From: Eublepharis macularius | Lineage: Eukaryota > Chordata > Lepidosauria > Squamata > Eublepharidae | NCBI RefSeq assembly: GCF_028583425.1 | Contig: NC_072790.1 | Span: 212,886,897-212,950,896 of the forward strand | Length of the DNA: 64,000 nucleotides | Direction: 5' to 3' | In this document: one piece after another, positions 62,429 through 64,000 of the stretch | How the letters are laid out: every line of letters begins with the position of its first letter | Numbering within the stretch: the first letter of the stretch is position 1 | The notes under the pieces: generated by a model | The model's database searches: none | Told to the model about the DNA's origin: nothing | Seen by the model: only the letters and a program-made list of their open reading frames with translations | Translations under genes and position numbers: made by a program

Positions 62429-64000
62429 GTAAGTTGAATGCTCTCTCTATTTAAAATATAGATGGTATATCCTATGTAGAGTTACTCCAGTCTATCGAGG
62501 TCTTAAATTAGAGAAATTGCGTAAGATTGCACTGTTAAGATACTTGAACTGATGTTTAATAGCTGGGGTATAATTTTGGATTGCTTTTTGTATTTTGTTT
62601 TGTATAATCATGAACCTTGTGGTTATTTTCTCACAGTACGAGGGTGTCTTGTTGCTCTTCACCCCACACGCAGTAGACCCCCCCCGCCCCCCCGCTTGCT
62701 GTTCCTGAGGGTTCCCTGTCACCCAGGAGCAGAGTAGGCTGGCAGGGGGAGGAAGGAAAGTTCTATTCCACTGATCCAAGTGTCTTCTGATAGCAGAAAA
62801 CTCCTACTGGGTCCAACCCATTTGTTTTCATAGGAATATTAAATGTTACTATCATTTAAGTAGACAGTGATCAGAAAGAAGGAGCCAACACAGAAGGGAA
62901 AAAAAGTGATGTGATCTGCAATGGTAAGCAGAACATGTTAGATGAGTTGAAGAAGGAAGGAGTAAAAAGGCTTATCAAAATGTGTTGTGGGGAGAAAATG
63001 AGTTTTAGTTCTTTCAAAAGAAAGTGTGGAAAATGTTATAGATAATACTACAGTGAAGTCAGCTGAGTGAGTAAGTGGGGAGAAAGAAGAATCTGAGATG
63101 GATGGCATGAAAGAAACAATATTTGGTAAAAGAGAATGAGAGCAAAGGAGAACAAAGGCTACATCTTACCAGAGTTCCATTTTAAGAAATAAGGAGCCAT
63201 CCCAGTGTCTGTAGCATACAAACCATCTTGTTTAAGGACTGAGTGACATCAGGCAAAAACAAAACCCCAGACCGGAAGATCAGTGGTATAGAAGAGACTC
63301 AAAATGAATCATTAGTCTGAGAGAGAGATGCTATATGAAGAAGGAAAGGGGAGTGGAAATGAGGAAGTGATGGAATGAAAAAGATTTGGATTTGGGAGAC
63401 TTGAGCTTTAATTCTGACTCAATAATTGATTCTCTTTGGAGACTTGTAAAGTAAGAATATAATCCTGTGGGTTTTTGATGTATAACTGCTTTGTAATGCT
63501 TGACCCACATTTACTCAAAAGGGCTCAGAAGTTCTCAAGAAAATGGAATTAATGAGAAACATAATTCCGTTCTAAACTTTACAGGGTGGTCGTGAGCATA
63601 AACATTAAGAAAATATTACTACATGGCCTAAAGCTTAGAGGCAGCACATTCTGCCATTAGCTTATAGAGTTCAGTATATTTTTAAAAAACAGTATGTAGT
63701 AAAGCTTAGGATAAACAAATCAAAAGATGGAAATAGATTATTCTGTTGTTAATTCTACTTCCAAGAATGCAGGAATAATGTTGATAATATGGTCTCCTGT
63801 GGGATAGAGCGGATCCTGTTATACAACACAGACTTGAATAAGGAAATCCTTGAATTCCAGGCAGAGGATGTCACTTTTGGGAAACCGATCTCATGAGCAG
63901 TCACATACACTTGGGTTCAGAAGATCCAGGATAAACTTAATATAAAATGCTGTATCCTGCAGGGCTCTCCTCTACTGGCTTGTACATGGAAGTTGCTTAG
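62429..64000 (+). other. CFAP36 intron 8 to the window edge
   Basis: No further exon is recognised. A C-rich stretch occurs near 62678-62695, and otherwise the sequence is AT- and A-rich. Confidence 0.5.

Noticed and set aside
62429..64000. Search for CFAP36 exon 9
   Set aside because: No segment coding for an LRQREHYLKQKRDKL-like stretch with splice sites was seen; probably to the right of the window.

Overview
The window is nuclear DNA of a vertebrate, almost certainly a squamate reptile (lizard, gecko or snake). Two lines of evidence support this. First, it carries spliced exons of two vertebrate genes that are neighbours on human chromosome 2p16. Second, it carries repeats typical of squamates: Sauria-type SINEs with the Bov-B-like end, a 5S-rRNA-headed SINE, several tRNA-headed SINEs, CR1/L2-like LINEs, Penelope-like pieces and many short hAT-like elements. 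There are no operons, bacterial genes or CRISPR arrays. Most open reading frames are chance frames or transposon remains.

Layout. 1-10915: inside an intron of CCDC88A (girdin, minus strand). It begins with the chromodomain end of a Ty3/gypsy polyprotein and then holds LINE, SINE and hAT debris. 10916-11186: the first two coding exons of CCDC88A on the minus strand; the rest of the gene lies to the left of the window. About 11.3-12.66 kb: its CpG-rich promoter region. 12.66-46.6 kb: about 34 kb of intergenic DNA made largely of repeats, including a 2.2-kb LINE (13.65-15.84 kb), an unexplained GC-rich block (19.44-21.15 kb), a 982-bp terminal-inverted-repeat element (37.70-38.69 kb) and a nested set at 45.2-46.5 kb (a SINE within a hAT element within a Penelope-like copy). 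46.6-47.45 kb: the CpG-island promoter of CFAP36. 47226-62428: eight coding exons of CFAP36 (CCDC104/BARTL1, plus strand), giving 261 codons; the last exons lie beyond the right edge.

CCDC88A and CFAP36 are transcribed away from each other from two separate CpG islands about 35 kb apart. CCDC88A encodes an actin- and G-protein-linked scaffold with an N-terminal HOOK domain. CFAP36 encodes a BART-domain effector of the ciliary GTPase ARL3. The CFAP36 promoter has a possible RFX X-box and a short upstream ORF overlapping the start codon.

The most precise structural results are exact target-site duplications. They delimit four hAT-like insertions with perfect 8-bp repeats (a fifth has one that is perfect apart from two extra bases at one edge) and two solo LTRs with 5-bp repeats (55943-56642 and 60255-60672), both LTRs inside CFAP36 introns. 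I see no convincing new gene system; the points worth checking are listed as findings.
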